Shown here one piece after another: positions 37,851 to 49,633 of a DNA stretch of 64,000 nucleotides (the first letter of the stretch is position 1; every line of letters begins with the position of its first letter). The position numbers and the translations under genes are program-made. Origin of the DNA: Odiellus spinosus (Eukaryota; Arthropoda; Arachnida; Opiliones; Phalangiidae). The DNA is taken from positions 9,651,676 through 9,715,675 of the forward strand of contig OY987240.1 of the NCBI GenBank assembly GCA_963920705.1, written 5' to 3'. The notes beneath the pieces were generated by a model. That model made no database searches. It was not told the DNA's origin and saw only the letters and a list, made by a program, of their open reading frames with translations.

Positions 37851-40800
37851 TCAACGTTCTTCAAATTTTGACGCATCAGTTTTAGCTTCAGTGACTTCGT
37901 CGCAATCAGTTTTAGCTACAGTGACCTCGTCGCCATCAGTTTTAGCTTCAGTGACTTCGTCGCAACCAGTTTTAGCTTCAGTGACTTCGTTGCAACCAGT
38001 TTTAGCTTCAGTGACCTCGTCGCAATCTTTGGAATTGTTTTCATTCTCTTCCAAACGGGATTCTGATTCTGGTTTTCCAAGAATATCGGGTTGATTCGCT
38101 TCTTTGTTTTCCATTTCTTCTTCGGAACTTGTACCAGATTCATCCAAATCTTCGTCAAAGCCCAGCCTAAATATAAAAATGGTTGTAAAAACCTACCAAT
38201 CAAAAGAAACTTGACCCTTTAATTCTTTGGTTTCCCAGATCGAAGTGGCTATTTAGGCTCAATTTTTGGGCCTAAATAGGCCTTATCTATTTCGGCCCAT
38301 TTTTTGGGCCTAAATAGCATAGGCCGCGCGGTTTTAAGAAAATTAAAACGGTTGCCACAGATTTTTCATAATAAAATTCCCTGACTTTTCCAGGTTTTCC
38401 CTGACCAATTTAAAGGTTTAAATTAGTTGAACTCCAAGGTTGCTAGAGATTGTGAGCTCTTCCTTGCGAGAATCACCTCACCGCCAAAATAGGTGTTCTG
38501 TTTAGACAGTGTACTATGAGAAAGTATTCATAAAAAAACGTGCTTTTTTCAATAGGGACTTTCCATAAATGTTTTCAAGGCTCTGATCCCAGCTTATAAT
38601 CAATTTTTACACATATTTATAGAAGCCTCCCTGGTGTAACTGAATCCATACTATGAGATTTCACAATTTTTGGATAATATGAAAATTCCCTGACCTTTGA
38701 ACAATTTTAAAATTCCATGACTTTTCCAAGTCTGTGGCAACCCAGTAAAATGGCGGGAACCAAAATTTTCTAATTAGATACCAAATAGGGAGCAATGAAA
38801 ATGGTTTCTTTATTTGTAGTTAAGTATAAGTCCATTTGTCTAATATTAACTCTTTATAGGACAGCTTGGTGAAAACAACCCCCTGCGTGAACAGTTTCAA
38901 TCCTTTTCTCTCGGTACTCCAGGAGTGCATTAACTGGAGACTAGCTCTCCTTAGAGTTACTCGAGCCCGTGGCGCCATCTAGACATCTAAAAAGACATTT
39001 CTGCCCAAAATTTGGAAACCAGGTTTGATTTAGGAATGAGAGTGGTTTAGGGGCTGAGTTACAACTTTATTTAATTTAAGCGACCCGATGGGTCACTTTC
39101 AATGTGGCTCCGCGCTTGTCTAGATTGTACTTACCACATGCGAGGCTTTTTGGCGGACGTACTCGCTTCCGGGCCCTTTCGTTTGGAACTAGAGTCATTC
39201 TGGACCGTTTTCTTAAGTCCTACAATTAAGAATTCAAAAATTTGCTCAGATTAAAAAGGCTTAAGTGAACCTGAGAAAAAATGACAGTTAAAATGGGAAT
39301 TCTTACGTACCAATATACAGTATTAACTATTACTAAACACTATTTCAAACGCGTCACGAATCTTGAGCCTTTATTAGGTACAGTCAACGCTTAAAGTAGA
39401 CGAGCAACCCTGTCACTCGATACGGGCCTTGGTCAAATTGATCTTGTGCCAAGCTCGCCAATTTAATCATGAGAAATTGGAACAATTCGCGAGCATGTTC
39501 TTAGATGCTCGCTAAACCAAATAAAAGCGTGATTTATTTTACCTTCTTCAACGGCGCTAGAAATTCTTTCGGTGAGCTCCGAACGGCATTGATCGTAATC
39601 CGGGTCGTGAAACTTGTGTTTGGGTTCTTGGGTTATTTTGGCGAGTTTCTCTCGTTTCTTTTCGTTGGCTCCGGCTTCTCTTTCTTTCTGTTTAGCGAGC
39701 CAATGTTTAAGTCTCTTTTCTTCGTTAATATCCCTTAGTCTTCGACCGCTCAAATCCCGACAAGCCTCTCTGTTCGTTGTTTTCTCAATCTGAGCGCCGA
39801 TAGCTCGAAGCATAGAGCCAAATCCTACGCGAACCAACAAAAATATTACTAAAGTAGGCTGCTGACTTGTCAAATTGAACTCTCGCACCCAACAAGTTTA
39901 TTTCAAGGGTTTTCATTTTAGTACCGTGGATTTATGCGTTAATTTATACAACGCGAGATATTTTGGCCAAAAATAAGCCAACATGAAAGCTAGATTCTTG
40001 GCCAAAAAATCTTGATTTAAAACGCGCTTTATTTGAGTCTAGTCATTGCCTTTAAGCGTTCATTCTCTCTATAATATCATACTGACCTCCTTTGCCTCCA
40101 GGAAGATGCAAATAAACGGATATAAAAGAGCCATTGGGAATTGATGTGTTATCAGAAACTCTCCTTCCTTCGTGCGATACGCGTAATATCTTGCTCGGGA
40201 TTTTCTATTTTGGAAATAAATGTAATATAAGTCATCAAAGTAAGAATCAAACGGTTGTAGGCTCGTAGCAACGGCCTTATATAAAAATGGGATAAAAAAG
40301 CTAGAGTTGGTTATGAGGCAGATGCTCTATTCTTGGCCCAAACATAATTGAATAGCCAAATTTGGAACTGAAGAGGAATTTCCATTAGAGGCAGAGGCAT
40401 GGGGTACATTTTTGTGCGCCGATCTTAGACCAGGTGGCGCATTTGTAGTTAATATTCTGATTGGCTTAGCTATGACGAGAGAGACAGCTTCTCCTCCACC
40501 GTAACCCCCACGCCTTATCTTTCCCCTCTTAGGCTTAACTCCTTTCTCATAGCAATAGGTGTATAGGTAATCTTATATTTTCAGTAAATATAGGATAGAT
40601 AGTGAGAAGCAGGTGCGCCATCTATTCATCATTCTACATCACATTTTAATTTGAACTTTTGATCAGGGCCCAATAATTGTATGTATACTTTAATAACTTA
40701 TGTTATTATCATCATTATTATTGTTATTATTACTCGATAACGCCATCTGTTATGATATTTCATCATTACATTTGTAGCCCAATGGCCCCTGGAAGTTGGT

Positions 40801-40962
40801 TTATGAGTAAGGATATTCCGAATACGTCTATTATTATAATTTAGGCTTATTTTCACTTACAGTTTTATGGTGAATAAACCGCTTTATATCCGATAGAAAA
40901 ACATTTTCTTCGTCAAACACGAGAGTTTGTGTACTTAAAAATGTTTTAACATAAACAGGCAT
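37851..40962 (-). CDS. SDE2: SDE2 homologue (5 exons, 300 aa)
   Basis: Exons 40962-40861, 40204-40087, 39824-39543, 39219-39135 and 38166-37851 join in frame with GT-AG ends. The N-terminus (MPVYVKTFLSTQTLVFD) is the ubiquitin-like fold, ending at the processing site PGG|KGG (Gly70-Gly71 | Lys72). The diagnostic block GFGSMLRAIGAQIEKTTNRE and ACRDLSGRRLRDINEE follows, then a charged coiled-coil region, a Lys/Ser-rich linker (KKPRMW) and an acidic tail. SDE2 is cleaved after the double Gly; the Lys-started product works in the spliceosome and in genome maintenance. Two oddities: the C-terminus is five near-identical decapeptides based on DEVTEAKTDC, and I see no C-terminal SAP domain, which I recall in human SDE2. 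An alternative 3' end could carry it, but none is visible. Confidence 0.95.
38350..38733. mobile_element. hAT-like MITE in SDE2 intron 4
   Basis: The ends are ggttgccacag and ctgtggcaaccc, with inner words attccctgacttttccagg on one side and the related attccatgacttttccaag on the other. Flanks attaaaac and agtaaaat agree at six of eight positions, compatible with an aged 8-bp duplication. It belongs with the elements at 14386 and 26949. Confidence 0.65.
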
Positions 40963-41071
40963 TTTTAATAATCTATTTTTAACCAATTAATAGTAATCAC
41001 TGAACTGAGAGACCTCTTTCGCTGAGTGTGCAGGGCAGCATAGAGGATAGACAGTATGAGGGCAGGCAGGG

Positions 41072-42975
41072 TCGCTCCCATAGATATGAAAAATAAGCTA
41101 GATCCACTACCCTCACGGCCAACCGGGGGGGGAAAACGTCGGGAACCGAAGGCTGCCATTTGAGGGACATTATGTATTTAGCGCCATCTAGTCAAGAAGG
41201 ATCAGACACTTTAAAAGGGAAAAACCGCGGGAAATTTGAAGGGATGAATTCTCGTTTATGAAAGCGCGGGAAACCTAAAGATGCTAATAGGCCATTTGAG
41301 TAAAAGCAAAAGCGCGGGAAATTACAAAATGATTAAGCAACTTTTTGAGGTTTGAGAGCTTGGGTAAAGGCGAAATAATAGAAGACTAAAAATGGTTAAA
41401 AGTTGTGCTTTTTGCAATGTAAACGCAATAAGAGAGTCGGGAAGGAACAAAAGTGTTCATTTCATAGGTATAAAAAAACATTTTAATATAATCAAAATGT
41501 ACAATAACCGAGGTGCATTTTTATTATTAAGATTTCTTCTGGGCAATAGTGAGTTGCAAAGAAAATGGATAGCTGTGGTAGATCGAGACAATTGGAATCC
41601 ATCTTCATATGATTCAGTGCGTAGTGAACATTTCCAGGAGCAAGAAATTTATGTTCAAAACGGAAAACACTATCTTAGAGATAATATTGTTCCAACAAAG
41701 GTTAATAACTAAAATTAAGTGGTTGATTGTGCAAAAATAACGTAGAGGGATGGTGCGGGGAATACTTCTCCGGCTTCGTTGACTATGGCATATCGGATGC
41801 TCTTGGGACCTTTTGTGTTTGCTGGGATATGGTTTCCAATAACAGCCGAGATAGCCAAACTATTGCGTCACAGGACTTTGGTATTTATGTTAGTAGCTAT
41901 CAACTGTAGTTGGAAAATACCTCTTGGGTATTTCTTGCTTGATGGTACACCGGGCGGCTCTTGACGCAGCTTGTGAAAGAATGTTTAGCCAGGATCAACG
42001 CCACTGGAGTTAAGTGCGTGCCTTTGGTTAGCGACGGCTTAAGCAGCAATTTAACTATGGCCAAAACATTGGGAGCAAATTTGGATACAGAATATTTGGA
42101 CCCCAGTTTCTCAAATCCTGCGAATCCAATGGGACATAGAATTTATTTAATCCTTAATGGAGGATTAAAACAGCCATCAAAAAGTGTTTTACAAATCTGC
42201 GCTTTGACAGAGTCATACATTCGGCAAAACGTTTCTGTTGATATGAAATCAAAAAACATTTCACTATCCATTGAAATTGCTGTTATGCAAAAGTTGGTAA
42301 ATGCAAATGTATTTAGCGAGCTTCAAGAGCACATGTTCGATTTTGAAGTTGGTATCGAACACCATCGTAATAGATTAATGAAAAACATTATTAATTTGTA
42401 CGCAAAGGTTCGCCTTCACAAAATAGCCAAAGATAAGAACCTACAATTAAAAAAGCAAGCCATTAGACATAACTATCAAAATTATTTTTGTTTGAAGGGA
42501 AATAAAGCCTGTTAAATACCTTTATAATTCTGCTTCCCTGTAATTTATTTTGTGGATTCTTTTCAACGCCGGTACATAAATCTTCTTTTACTAAAACTAA
42601 CAAGTAGCATCCTAATAATATTAATTATAACAATAATAAAAGGAATCAGGAATCTAAAATAACGTTGCTTCCGTTACAACGGAGGCAAGAAATATAAAAT
42701 TTTCAACAATATCTGTGCTTTCGGCTTTTATAGCAGACGAAATACGTGTTCGCCATATTTTAGTTTTTATTCGTAGCATCAGATGGCGCGAGCATACACA
42801 TGTAGGGGGTTGCTCATATGGGGGCGAAAGTGAATTAAATAATTCAGTTCTCGCCCGTCAGATGGCGCGGAAAACGGATTGTCCCTCAAATGGCAGCCAC
42901 CTGGGTCTGACGTACCCCCCCCATAGGGCAGTGGGTCTAGCTTATTTTTCATATGTCTATGGTCGCTCCAAGCAA
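41072..42975. mobile_element. relic of a P-type (THAP9-like) DNA transposon with inverted flanks
   Basis: The left flank (41072-41190) and the reverse complement of the right flank (about 42775-42975) share atatgaaaaataagctaga, a G-run, ggctgccatttgagggaca and, further in, gcgccatct. They enclose the decayed transposase at 41392-42515. The left flank lies about 110 bp upstream of the SDE2 start codon. Exact ends and duplication were not found. Confidence 0.65.
41392..42515 (+). pseudogene. decayed P-element/THAP9-type transposase
   Basis: The first frame (41392-41709) is a THAP zinc finger: it starts MVKSCAFCNVNA and ends near the HF motif. The third zinc ligand appears lost (VRSEHF where CSEHF is usual). 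The transposase core follows in shifted frames: a segment ending FVDYG (near 41785), then LVFMLVAINCSWKIPLGYF (about 41878-41935), then LVKECLARINATGVKCVPLV and on to LGANLDTEYLDP (41961 onward). At least two frameshifts and a stop separate these, and the C-terminal part is missing, so no active enzyme is expected. P-type transposases are GTP-dependent cut-and-paste enzymes. Base composition resembles the surroundings. Confidence 0.85.
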
Positions 42976-42979
42976 GCTT

Positions 42980-43217
42980 CAGGGACGGAAATAAGCACAA
43001 GTCACTGGTCATTGTCCGATAAATTTTCCAAATGTCCGATAACTTTTTTATTTTTAAGAGGGGGTCACTGGACAAATGTCCGATAAAAAAAGTACATTTC
43101 AATACAAGAAATGTAGCATTGTCCGGTAATTTTGTTAAATGTCCGATAACTTTTGAATTTTTAAGGGGGGTTACTGGACATTTGTCCAATAAGAAAAATT
43201 CCTTATTTCCGTCCCTG
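42980..43217. mobile_element. hAT-type MITE (CAGGGACGGAAATAAG ends), copy 2
   Basis: Near-identical to 33050-33289. The flanks carry gcaagctt on both sides (42972-42979 and 43218-43225). Confidence 0.95.
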
Positions 43218-43236
43218 GCAAGCTTAGCCTCTTTAT

Positions 43237-43475
43237 CAGGGACGGAAATAAGCACAAGTCACTGGTCATTGTCCGATAAATTTTCCAAATGTCCAATAAC
43301 TTTTTATTTTTAAGAGGGGGTCACTGGAAAAATGTCCGATAAAAAAAAAGTACTTTTCAATACAAGAAATGTAGCATTGTCCGGTAATTTTGTTAAATGT
43401 CCGATAACTTTTGAATTTTTAAGGGGGGTTACTGGACATTTGTCCAATAAGAAAAATTTCTTATTTCCGTCCCTG
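43237..43475. mobile_element. hAT-type MITE (CAGGGACGGAAATAAG ends), copy 3
   Basis: In the same orientation as copy 2 and only 19 bp beyond it. The flanks carry ctctttat on both sides (43229-43236 and 43476-43483), so it inserted independently and did not arise by tandem duplication. A decayed fragment of the family follows at about 43496-43548. Confidence 0.95.
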
Positions 43476-43548
43476 CTCTTTATTATGGATTAATCAGGCA
43501 GAGAAATAAGCTTAAAACACAGGACATTGTCCGATAGATTTTCCAAAA

Positions 43549-44640
43549 GGAGAGGGGGAACAGAATAGATCGTTTGCTTGGGTTGGTGTAGTTAGCTGGG
43601 CCGTCACACCACTATTTTTTCCGAATGATTTGGCTAGTTCAGTGTCCTCTGGAGCTGTAAGACTGCCTCAGCCCTAGCTCATTTAAATGAAAAAAAAAAA
43701 AAAAATAAATAAAAAAAATTTTTGTCGAATGGCGAGTCGTAGGCTAGCATACCGTATTTAGCCCGAATGACGTCGTGTGTATTGATGTCAGTAAACCCCG
43801 CTGGGCTCCAAGCAGTATGACCCTGAGACCTGACGGGCCAGGCAAAAGAACCGGATGTGCGTAGCATTTTCACCGCTCCACACGTAGCCAGAATAATTAG
43901 TGATGGATGCGAGATAAAACCGGATGAGCGGTTCTATAGATCAAATTTTTAACGCACTTTCCGTGAAGATATCTGACGCTTAGGAGCTCTATTTGGATGA
44001 CAAAAACTCTACTCGAATGTAGGGTGGTTCGAGGCCACCAAGTTCCGGGTACGAGCAAGAAGAGCGGGAATCACGTACGCTTAGCCCCCTGAAGGGGGAA
44101 AGGCTGAAGGCCATTAGAAAAGAGGCGTTCTATCACTTCTAGCGGGGCCAGATTTTTCTGCAAAAAGGACGGGATAAAAAAGGGGCGGGGTGACAACCTC
44201 TGTTTCCATCAATCTGATCCCTGTGGATTTCGGAGCCCCGAGAACTACTCATTTTGAACTTTATCCAAAGAGAATTAATAATTATTGCCCCCAGTTAACA
44301 TTGCAATATTCGCGGCCAAAACCTATCCTACCTTAGCGGTCGCTGTATAAAAATTAAGATGTTGAGTTAAAAGCACGTGGATTCCATAGTTCACATCTTA
44401 GCACGAAGGCAAAATAATCAGCGCCATCTAGACTCATACAAACACAAGATTTCACAGAGTGACAGCTAAAACCAAAATGCTATAACCTTTCGCACACTTA
44501 CGTTTTTGGAGTTTTCTCCCAAATTTCCCATAAAAAATTTATTTCACGAAATGATCTATTCGAAGTCGGCATACGAAAAGCAAAAACCATCACGTAAAAC
44601 TTGGCGGGGTTTGTCAAAAATTATTTTAAATTATTGCTTA
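43549..44640. other. GC-richer block of unknown nature, no gene recognised
   Basis: After an A/T-run at 43687-43722 the sequence is less AT-rich than its surroundings (about 43730-44250) and holds several short inverted words (ccccctgaaggggg). It could be the end of a retroelement or SINE, read on either strand, but I found no protein motif or internal promoter. Beyond 44250 it is ordinary AT-rich DNA with one gcgccatctag word at 44421. Confidence 0.35.
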
Positions 44641-44859
44641 AAAAACAACCAAAAGACATTGTAAATGGTTGATCATTTTTATTTAGCAAATCGACGTTTC
44701 TGTTTTTTCATAGAAAATTATCATTTATCATTATTTTACATTAAAAAACCAAAACTCTAATATTGAGCGCTCAACAAGTACTCATTTAATTACCAATATA
44801 TCGTTTATCTAATTCGTTTTAATCAACTCAACATTATCAATTATTCGTTTCAGTTGATT

Positions 44860-44990
44860 GTTTCAATCAATTATCAAGTACTCGTTTCAAGCGAGTAACT
44901 TTATCATTCACCAACTACTCGTTATAATAGGGTTACTCAATCAATTACTCGTTATAATAGAGTAACTTAATCGATCAATTACTAGATTCT
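44860..44990 (+). repeat. short degenerate tandem repeat of caattactcgttataatag
   Basis: Three to four imperfect units with tactcgttataatag or tactcgtttcaag occur just beyond the 3' end of TFIIE-alpha. Confidence 0.6.
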
Positions 44991-45222
44991 GCTTAAAGAA
45001 TCGCTTATTTTGAGGTACACTTATTCAACTTTAATTGTTTATTCGGTTACAATTATACTATCAATTAATTGATGGCCTAAGAGTTATTTTTCTTCACTCG
45101 TAAGAATTGTTTCTCGCGAAGAAAGACCCTTAATAAATAAATTTACTTTTAAAAGTGAATTTTTTTTTAATGTTTTTAAGCCGAGTATTGGATCGCGCGA
45201 GATGAATAACAAATTTTCATTA

Positions 45223-47473
45223 TTATTCGTACATACTCGAATACATTTCTTGACTTAATTTGATATAAATGTCTTTTTCAGCCGGAGTCATTCTATTTAT
45301 ATGTTCGCTAGTAACGGCCTGTAAAGGAACCCTGTCTTCTCCTATCATAACCACCGGCATTTCGTCATCGTCGTCGTCGCTTTCCATTTCACCAACGTCC
45401 TCACCTGAGACAGAAAATAAAAAAATGGATTTCAAGTCCCTGTCTAGACAAATAGGAAATAACACTGTGGGAAAACAGTGATGGAAGGGTAGTTGGAGAA
45501 GCCTTTAGTCTTAGCTAGGGGGAGTTGGAGAAGCCCTTAGGCTTAGCTAGGGGGAATTGGCGAAGCCCTTAGGCTTAGCTAGACGGAGTTGGAGAAGCCC
45601 TTAGGCTTAGCTAGGGGGAGTTGGAGAAGCCCTTAATCTTAGCTAGACGGAGTTGGAGAAGCCCTTAATCTTAGCTAGGGGGAGTTGGAGACGCCTTTAG
45701 GCTTAGCAAGGGTTGTTGAATAAGCCTTTAGGCTTAGCTAGGGTAGGTGAATAAGCCTTTAGGCTTAGCTAGGGTAGGTGAATAAGCCTTTAGGCTTAGC
45801 TAGGGTAGGTGAATAAGCCTTTAGGCTTAGCTAGGGTAGGTGAATAAGCCTTTAGGCTTAGCTAGGGTAGGTGAATAAGCCTTTAGGCTTAGCTAGGGTA
45901 GTTGGAGAAGCTTTTAGACTTAGTTAGGGATATGGAAGAACCTAAATGAATGACTATTCTCTTTGCACTTTAGGTTTAGCTTCAGGCATTATTAGAAAAG
46001 GCTTTTCGTATCCTTCACTGGCTTCATTGACAACTAAGCCTAAGGGTTTGATTGAGGTACGTCTCTCATTTTTCTACCGAAACTGTATGAGAGTGGCTTA
46101 ACCTAAGTTTTAGTTTATGTAATTTAATAAATTCTTTTGAATATTTACCGGCTTCTTGTCGAAGTTCGGGTAAAACTTCTCTATTAATATTAATATCTTG
46201 TCCCGAAGCTCCGGGAATAACAAGTTCGTTAGTGGAAGCTTCTTTGTTTTCATGAGCTAAGAGAACTTCCATGATATCCACTTGTCTGTTTGATTGATAT
46301 TTATTAGAGACGTTGGAAACACCGGCCGATACCGAAGAAGCTTGTAGAGAATGGGAATGAGGCTGGGAATGAGGTTGAGCGGCTGACTGAGCCGCTTTAA
46401 TCAAAGGATCGATAGAATCGGAACGATCTGAATAAGACTGGAAACACGGAGGTTAAAATTTAAAGTAGAAGGAGACCTAAATTATTATTATTTTTACCCG
46501 TTCAGTAACGGTACTTTCTGCCATCCAAACTGGTCTTTCTTTACGTTCTATCGTGGCGGCGTCTTGATTATTTGCGGAATCCGACAAGTTAATTGTTATG
46601 GCTTGGTCATTTCCGAGGGTAAACCCGCGGTTCCGCGTGGCAGCTCCGCTCCAATTCCCGCTATCCATAGATTTATTTTGATTGTTTTTATGTTTATCGT
46701 GGACGTCGGCGTCTCTTTTAAGTTGCGAAACGTCGGTCGGTTCCGGTTCCAAAATTTCGGGAGAGAGGCGAATGTCTTCCACTTCTCGAAGGAGAATATA
46801 AAGAGGCTCAATCTGTTCGTTAAACTTCGCTAGCAACAATCTAGAATCGGTTCGGGGTAACGCGCTCGTATCTTCTTCAACGATGGACGAACAATAACTA
46901 CATTTAAATTCTCCGGTTGTTGGATCAAAAAGCTGACCAACTTCCAAGTCTGTGAATGTTTTTTCGCAAGCGTCGCATTTAAAGGAAGCTCTGCTTGTTA
47001 AATCCCGTTCTTCCATTTCTATTTTGCGCCTCATATGATCGAGCTTGTACTTAACTACGTTCACAAAAACCTGAAAATAAGTTGAAAGCAATTTTGTTGA
47101 GACAGTTTTTGGACCGTATCACGGAGCTTCCGTTAGAAGCGTACGTGGCTGCGTCCAAAATCTGTTTCGATGCGAAACTAACTTTATAATTTATATAGTA
47201 GTAGTTCTGTCGAGTGGCTTTGCCATCCGGTCCAGTTTCCATCCTTAAACGTACTTTGACGAATCTATCGTTCTTCAGCTGGGCAATGACCGCGCGCAGC
47301 TGTTTCCTCTCGAATTGTAAAAGTTCAACGAGATCATCCTCTTTCATACAAGGATTGCGTATAAGCATGTCGATCAAAATTACATGCTCGATGGAATAAA
47401 ATCCTCTCATAACCATCCTAACGAGTCTTTTCAAGGAACTTGGAACTTCAGTGACGAAAGTTTCCGTTTCCAT
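45223..47473 (-). CDS. TfIIEalpha: TFIIE-alpha, general transcription factor IIE subunit 1 (4 exons, 444 aa)
   Basis: Exons 47473-47183, 47070-46498, 46437-46149 and 45404-45223 join in frame. TFIIE-alpha pairs with TFIIE-beta, recruits TFIIH to the RNA polymerase II preinitiation complex and stimulates promoter opening. The N-terminal winged-helix region ([20 protein letters not shown]) is followed by a zinc ribbon with Cys129, Cys132, Cys154 and Cys157, then the family stretch [21 protein letters not shown] low-complexity middle (Gln/His/Ser) leads to the acidic C-terminal TFIIH-binding segment ([15 protein letters not shown]) and [16 protein letters not shown]. The length is close to that recalled for human GTF2E1 (439 aa). 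Intron 3 carries a two-type minisatellite. The gene faces away from the zinc-finger gene, with about 2.2 kb between start codons. Confidence 0.97.
45483..45930. repeat. two-type minisatellite in TFIIE-alpha intron 3
   Basis: Seven units of about 32 bp (gttggagaagcccttaggct plus tagctaggggga) are followed by about seven units of 30 bp (taggtgaataagcctttagg plus cttagctagg). The last unit reverts to the first type. The second block is nearly uniform, so it expanded more recently. Confidence 0.95.
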
Positions 47474-47479
47474 CGCTCT

Positions 47480-48530
47480 TGCAAATTAAGCAAATGCCTA
47501 AGATAACCGATACTCGGTGACTACTGCCCGTTTGTCCTATTGACGTTCTGCTATACTGTCCGCTCTTAAGTTCAAGTAAGCTTACGATTGGTCAAGCTTA
47601 AAGCGAGTATAAATCCCTAGGCAGACTTGACATTCCTGGCACTATGTAATGTATAAGATTATCGGCGCTAATTACGATAGAATTAGAAAACAAAACGTTG
47701 AGCGTTAGCAGACGATTTTTCGATTAGATTTATAGTATATACCAGGCTTAGAAATAAAGATTTTTTTTAAACTAGTTCTCCAGATAAAGGATAAAACTGA
47801 ACTGGCTCACTAGAACCAGTGACCGTCGGATTTTGAATTAATAAAATGGTCCAAACAATAAACTGGTTTTTGACATTTGGACTTGTCATATTTCTAAGAC
47901 CTTTAAGAATACAACCAAGCAATATTATCCAGGGCGAAAAAATAAAAAATTAACTTCGGGTAATTTTTCTCCAGTTTTTAATTCTAATAGCCATGTGAAT
48001 AAAGCACAATCAATCTAATGTTAAAAATCCCATCGAAATAACATATAGTACCCAATGTTAAAATCCCTTTAAAATAGCGTACAATATAATCCCCCAATGT
48101 ACTAACCCAAGTAAAAGGACCCTGATTCACTTCATTTGCTGGCTTGCCGCTTGCGCGCCATTCTGGAATCTGGACAGATCCGAGTCCGACGTAGGAAGAA
48201 CATCGACCATTTAGTTTTCAAATATCACCTTTCTTTTGCTTCAATAAAAGGGGTAAGTAAAGTATTCGAATAAATGAGAGTGCGTGTATTACCACTATAA
48301 AAAACAGTGGTCAATCTGACAGAATACGTCGGAATATAGCGAACCGATTCTGGCCGGATTATTCCACCAGTATCGCGACGGACATTATAGCTAAAACCAT
48401 TTTCAGACTAAACTAAAAATTAACGGATTTAATTTTGAGCCGAAAAACAAGAGGGTTCACAAATAGAAAACTAATTACAATGGGGGAAAAAAAAACATGA
48501 AATATGTGTATAAGATATGTAGGCTTAAAT
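47480..48530. other. no gene recognised; upstream region of TFIIE-alpha
   Basis: AT-rich spacer with the presumed TFIIE-alpha promoter near 47480-47600. I see no clear TATA box and no exon. Nothing else is recognisable. Confidence 0.5.
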
Positions 48531-48539
48531 GCGTTATTA

Positions 48540-49420
48540 TTTTAGTATAATTTTATTATGAAAAATCTTAGATGGCGCTAGCTGCATTAATTCGGGATAA
48601 AACGAGTAAATTAATTAATATAGAAAGCATTCGAACCCAGAGAAATTGAAACACGTTGTTAAGCATTTAAATATCTTTAGCATTACACTAGTGCCATATT
48701 TCAGTCAAAACCAGTAGTATTAATTAAGAAAATAGTAGTAGGGTTAACTTTGCCTTATAACTCCCCTCATGCGCGTAGCATGGTCCTGGAATTTAAATAC
48801 GAAATTCAGCATATAATCATCTATCTAACAAAACTAGCTTCATATTTGGACATTTAATTGCACTTAAATTTATTAAAATATCATTTTTTTTCATGGGGTA
48901 ATAACTTTGCCTAATAACTTCACACACACGCGACGCGTAGGAACGATCTGAAATATAAATATGATATTCAGCATTTAATTATCTATAGCGTCATATATAT
49001 ACCTCGCATAGTTTTTAAGAATTGCGCGTAATTAAATTTATCATTGCTATTTGTTTCCAATATCAATGGGGTGGAGTACTTTGCCTAATAACTCCCCTCA
49101 CACACGTAGGAACGATCTAAAATTTATTGAAAAGTTATTCATTATTTATTTATTTATTTATCCAATGATACTAGCGCCCTATCGGCAGCTCGCCTAGTTT
49201 AGAAATTACATTTAATTAATTTTTTAATTATAATTTAAATTATACCTCCCCTCACACGCGTAAGAACGACTTGAACCCACAAACGTTCAGAAATTTATAC
49301 ATGTTAATTATCTATCCAATGATAGTCTTACTAGCGTCATATCTGTGCCGATTAGAAAGCGCGTTCCTTATCTTAACTTAATATATTTCATATCAATACC
49401 CACTCTGATCTTTAGGACAA
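48540..49420 (+). repeat. degenerate tandem repeat, about five units of roughly 165 bp
   Basis: Units are anchored by ctttgcctaataactcccct, a cacacgcgtaggaacgatct block and a later tatctat...gatactagcgcc block, at about 48750, 48900, 49077 and 49245. They are diverged and AT-rich. No coding frame persists. Confidence 0.65.
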
Positions 49421-49584
49421 ATTAAGCTACGTTCACATTAGCCATTTTGAAACAACCTTTTCAAACCGACTTTTAATTGCGCAAATCAAGATTTCCAGCG
49501 AATAATTCCATTTTTTGACAAATAATCTATACAGTTGACCCGAATATTTTCCATTTTGACCCGAATCCGAAACGGTTAATACAG

Positions 49585-49633
49585 TGTCAAAGTTTGTAGC
49601 ATGAACGCGGCGTTCATGCTACAAACTTTGACA
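49585..49633. repeat. perfect 49-nt palindrome just upstream of the zinc-finger gene
   Basis: Arms of 24 nt (tgtcaaagtttgtagcatga...) are exact reverse complements around a single central G at 49609. An ATG (49601) inside the palindrome is in frame with the zinc-finger ORF. A good splice acceptor (ccctttgcag) follows at 49647. Confidence 0.97.

Noticed and set aside
42779..43255. A 158-codon minus frame and plus frames of 123 and 93 codons
   Set aside because: They run across a P-type flank and MITE boundaries and repeat the same peptide in each MITE copy, so they are transposon artefacts.
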